Shown piece by piece: positions 62,171-64,000 of a DNA stretch of 64,000 bases; within the stretch, counting starts at the first letter, position 1, and each line of letters begins with the position of its first letter. This DNA comes from DATAUD01 sp036268455 (lineage in GTDB: Bacteria; Verrucomicrobiota; Verrucomicrobiia; Limisphaerales; Palsa-1400): positions 39,706 through 103,705 of the forward strand of contig DATAUD010000099.1 in NCBI GenBank assembly GCA_036268455.1, given 5' to 3'. The notes below the pieces were generated by a model. It saw nothing but the letters and a program-made list of their open reading frames with translations. It ran no database searches and had not been told where the DNA came from. Made by a program: the position numbers and the translations under genes.

Positions 62171-64000
62171 ATGAAAAAGAGCAGTTGCGCCCTCGCGCTT
62201 GCAATGGTACTGGCGGCCGTGTGCTCCGCGAAAGCAGACGACACTTTTGTCTATGCCGTGCAGATCAGCGCCGCCGTCCAAACCAATCCGCCTCAAATCA
62301 CCCTTGATTGGGAAGCGGACCCTTTCGGCGCGAAATCCTATGCCATCTACCGAAAGGCCAAAACAGATACAAGTTGGGGAAATTCTCTGATCACTTTGGA
62401 TGGTTCAGCCACCAATTGGACTGATACGAACGTGATCGTCGGTTCCAATTACGAATACCAGATTTATAAAGTTGCCACGCTCGGTTACACGGGGTTTGGT
62501 TACATTTTCGCCGGGATAGAAGCGCCCTTCACCGAGACCCGGGGCACGCTCATCCTCGTGGTGGCCACCAACTCCGCTCCCGATCTTTCCAACGAGCTAT
62601 CACGATTGGAAACGGACTTGGTAGGAGACGGCTGGTCCGTGATTCGACAGGATGTTTCGAGCAATGACACGCCCGAAAGTGTGCGCGAGGATATCACGAA
62701 TTACTACTGGGCCGATACGAATGATGTCGATGCGGTGTTTTTATTCGGCCACGTGCCAATCCTGCAATCGGGCTACCTAGATTATGACGGCCACTACACT
62801 CGCGCGATGCCGTCAGACACGTTCTACGGGGAAATGAACGATGACTGGCGCACGCCCGCTAACCCGACCAACGGCCCAAGCTATCTGCCTTCCAATGTGG
62901 CGTTGATGGTTGGCCGGGTGGACATGTTCAACATGCCCGGGGTGGGAGCGGCGATTCCATTTCCAAGCGAGGAGGATCTGCTGCGAAATTATTTGGACAA
63001 GGACCATAATTGGAGAAACCATCTTATTGACGTCGATCCCAGGGCTTTGATGGGAGACCGACGCGGGTCCGACGACGGCGCTCTTGCCATGGCCGCCAGC
63101 GGCTATCGCATTTTCGAACCTTGTGTCGGCCCCGGAAACACCATCCAGGCGAACATCCAGGACGACGCGCCAGTGGACCAATCCTGGATTTATATGTTGA
63201 GCACTGGAAGCTGGCTTTGGGCCTTCGGAGACGGAGGCGGAGAGATGAACAGCATCAGCTATCTCGGCACCAACATGCCTTATCAAACCGTGCTCAGCAC
63301 GGATATCGTCAATGACAACGCGCAGGGAGTATTTGTCCTGTTGTTCGGCAGTTTCCTGGGCAATTGGGACGGCCAGGATAATATCCAGCGTTCCGTTCTT
63401 GCCACTCCGACAACCGGCCTGGCATGCGTGATGTCCGGCGAGCCGCATTGGTTTTTACATCACATGGCGCTGGGCGAAACTATCGGCTACGGCACCCGCC
63501 TTACCATGAACAACAGCAAACTTTACCAAAACGCGAGCAATATCTTTACGCGCGCCGTTTATATCGCGCTCATGGGCGATCCGACGTTGCGCATGGAGCC
63601 GCTGGGCCCGCCCGCAAATGTCACCGCGACCACAACAACTGGAGGTGTTGGTTTGAATTGGGATTCCTCGCCCGATTCCGTGTTGGGCTATCACATTTAT
63701 CGCGGCGCTTCACCTAGCGGGCCGTTCACGCGATTGACCGGCACATGGGTTTCTGGAAATTCCTATGTGGACGCAACAGCCACGGCGAACACCTACACTT
63801 ACATGGTGCGCGCAATCACGCTCCAAACCAATCCCAGCGGCAGCTACTACAATCTCAGCGAAGGCGCGTTCGCCACTGTCACATATAATCCGCTGCCCGC
63901 CTTCATCAACGTCTCCATCGGCCTGTCAACAAGCGGCTCTCCCACACTTGCATGGAACAGTCTGACGGGCGCCAATTATCACGTTCTCAGCGCGACGAAT
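62171..64000 (+). CDS. Large secreted protein with gingipain-like (C25) fold and fibronectin III domains, 3' partial
   Basis: 610 codons, open from ATG 62171 to the window end with no stop. A signal peptide (about 1-22, SAKA) comes first, then a fibronectin III-like domain (about 35-105). Residues 115-475 resemble the C25 fold, with LILVVATNSAPDLS, DAVFLFGHVPI, YLPSNVALMVGRV and the closing YIALMGDPTLRME. The catalytic His-Gly and Cys are not clear; FGSFLGNWD stands where a GHG is expected. A second fibronectin III domain (about 480-550) follows, and the last 35 residues (GANYHVLSATN) resemble the start of the shared C-terminal module. It may be an inactive or divergent protease. Confidence 0.82.
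   Translation, partial: MKKSSCALALAMVLAAVCSAKADDTFVYAVQISAAVQTNPPQITLDWEADPFGAKSYAIYRKAKTDTSWGNSLITLDGSATNWTDTNVIVGSNYEYQIYKVATLGYTGFGYIFAGIEAPFTETRGTLILVVATNSAPDLSNELSRLETDLVGDGWSVIRQDVSSNDTPESVREDITNYYWADTNDVDAVFLFGHVPILQSGYLDYDGHYTRAMPSDTFYGEMNDDWRTPANPTNGPSYLPSNVALMVGRVDMFNMPGVGAAIPFPSEEDLLRNYLDKDHNWRNHLIDVDPRALMGDRRGSDDGALAMAASGYRIFEPCVGPGNTIQANIQDDAPVDQSWIYMLSTGSWLWAFGDGGGEMNSISYLGTNMPYQTVLSTDIVNDNAQGVFVLLFGSFLGNWDGQDNIQRSVLATPTTGLACVMSGEPHWFLHHMALGETIGYGTRLTMNNSKLYQNASNIFTRAVYIALMGDPTLRMEPLGPPANVTATTTTGGVGLNWDSSPDSVLGYHIYRGASPSGPFTRLTGTWVSGNSYVDATATANTYTYMVRAITLQTNPSGSYYNLSEGAFATVTYNPLPAFINVSIGLSTSGSPTLAWNSLTGANYHVLSATN

Overview
The window is a dense, prophage-free stretch of a Gram-negative chromosome. 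The best guess is a Verrucomicrobiota soil or freshwater bacterium of the Pedosphaera/Limisphaera type. This is inferred from gene content, not from a marker gene: large secreted proteins that share a C-terminal module ending in FYRV, a TIGR03118 beta-propeller, BspA-type leucine-rich repeats, a DUF1573-cytochrome c fusion, and many starts without a Shine-Dalgarno sequence. About 50 genes were found. No rRNA, tRNA, CRISPR array, transposase or phage gene was seen, and no stretch over 300 bases lacks a gene. The first gene is cut at its 5' end and the last gene runs off the right edge.

Layout. 1-3953: a signalling module of a REC-PAS-histidine kinase, a REC-HDOD regulator and a REC protein with a degenerate HD-GYP domain. 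3962-5626 (minus): an MbfA-type ferritin/VIT1 iron exporter and a lipoate-protein ligase. 5796-11272: aceE-aceF-lpdA, the pyruvate dehydrogenase complex whose E2 the ligase could lipoylate. A heptanucleotide repeat fills the leader in front of aceE. 11332-15070: prfC, acylphosphatase, a metallophosphoesterase and a heptosyltransferase-like GT9. 15143-17560: a secreted BspA/PKD protein.

17601-25541 (minus): tgt, a PQQ-propeller protein, an SDR, a secreted S53 protease and a GH32 fructan hydrolase, the last two coupled by ATGA. 25644-28850: the DUF1573-cytochrome c protein and a duplicated TIGR03118 protein. 28966-29963: a small conserved protein and uppS. 29969-34492 (minus): a methyltransferase-like membrane protein, a transglutaminase, a DHA2 drug exporter, CsbD, DUF2950 and a glycine-rich lipoprotein. 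34573-40104 (minus): an alpha-glucan operon in which a secreted GH13 amylase cuts, an SLC45-like transporter imports, and a CBM20-bearing MalQ processes.

40238-47231: a membrane-anchored HEAT-like protein, an MFS exporter with a palindrome at its start, then HAD-GH15-PlsC-nucleotidyltransferase. 47232-54886: a lysine 2,3-aminomutase, an ABC-F ATPase, glnS, a zinc-peptidase lipoprotein and purF. 54960-60216 (minus): a compact polysaccharide cluster of GT2, methyltransferase, O-antigen ligase-like protein, GT4 and deacetylase. 60293-64000: three secreted proteins, namely an RCC1-like propeller, an unknown protein and a gingipain-fold protein that is truncated by the window.

The most interesting pattern is the C-terminal module of about 60-75 residues shared by four otherwise unrelated secreted proteins, and probably by the truncated fifth. 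It behaves like a sorting or surface-anchoring domain. All functions are read from sequence motifs only; no database search was run.
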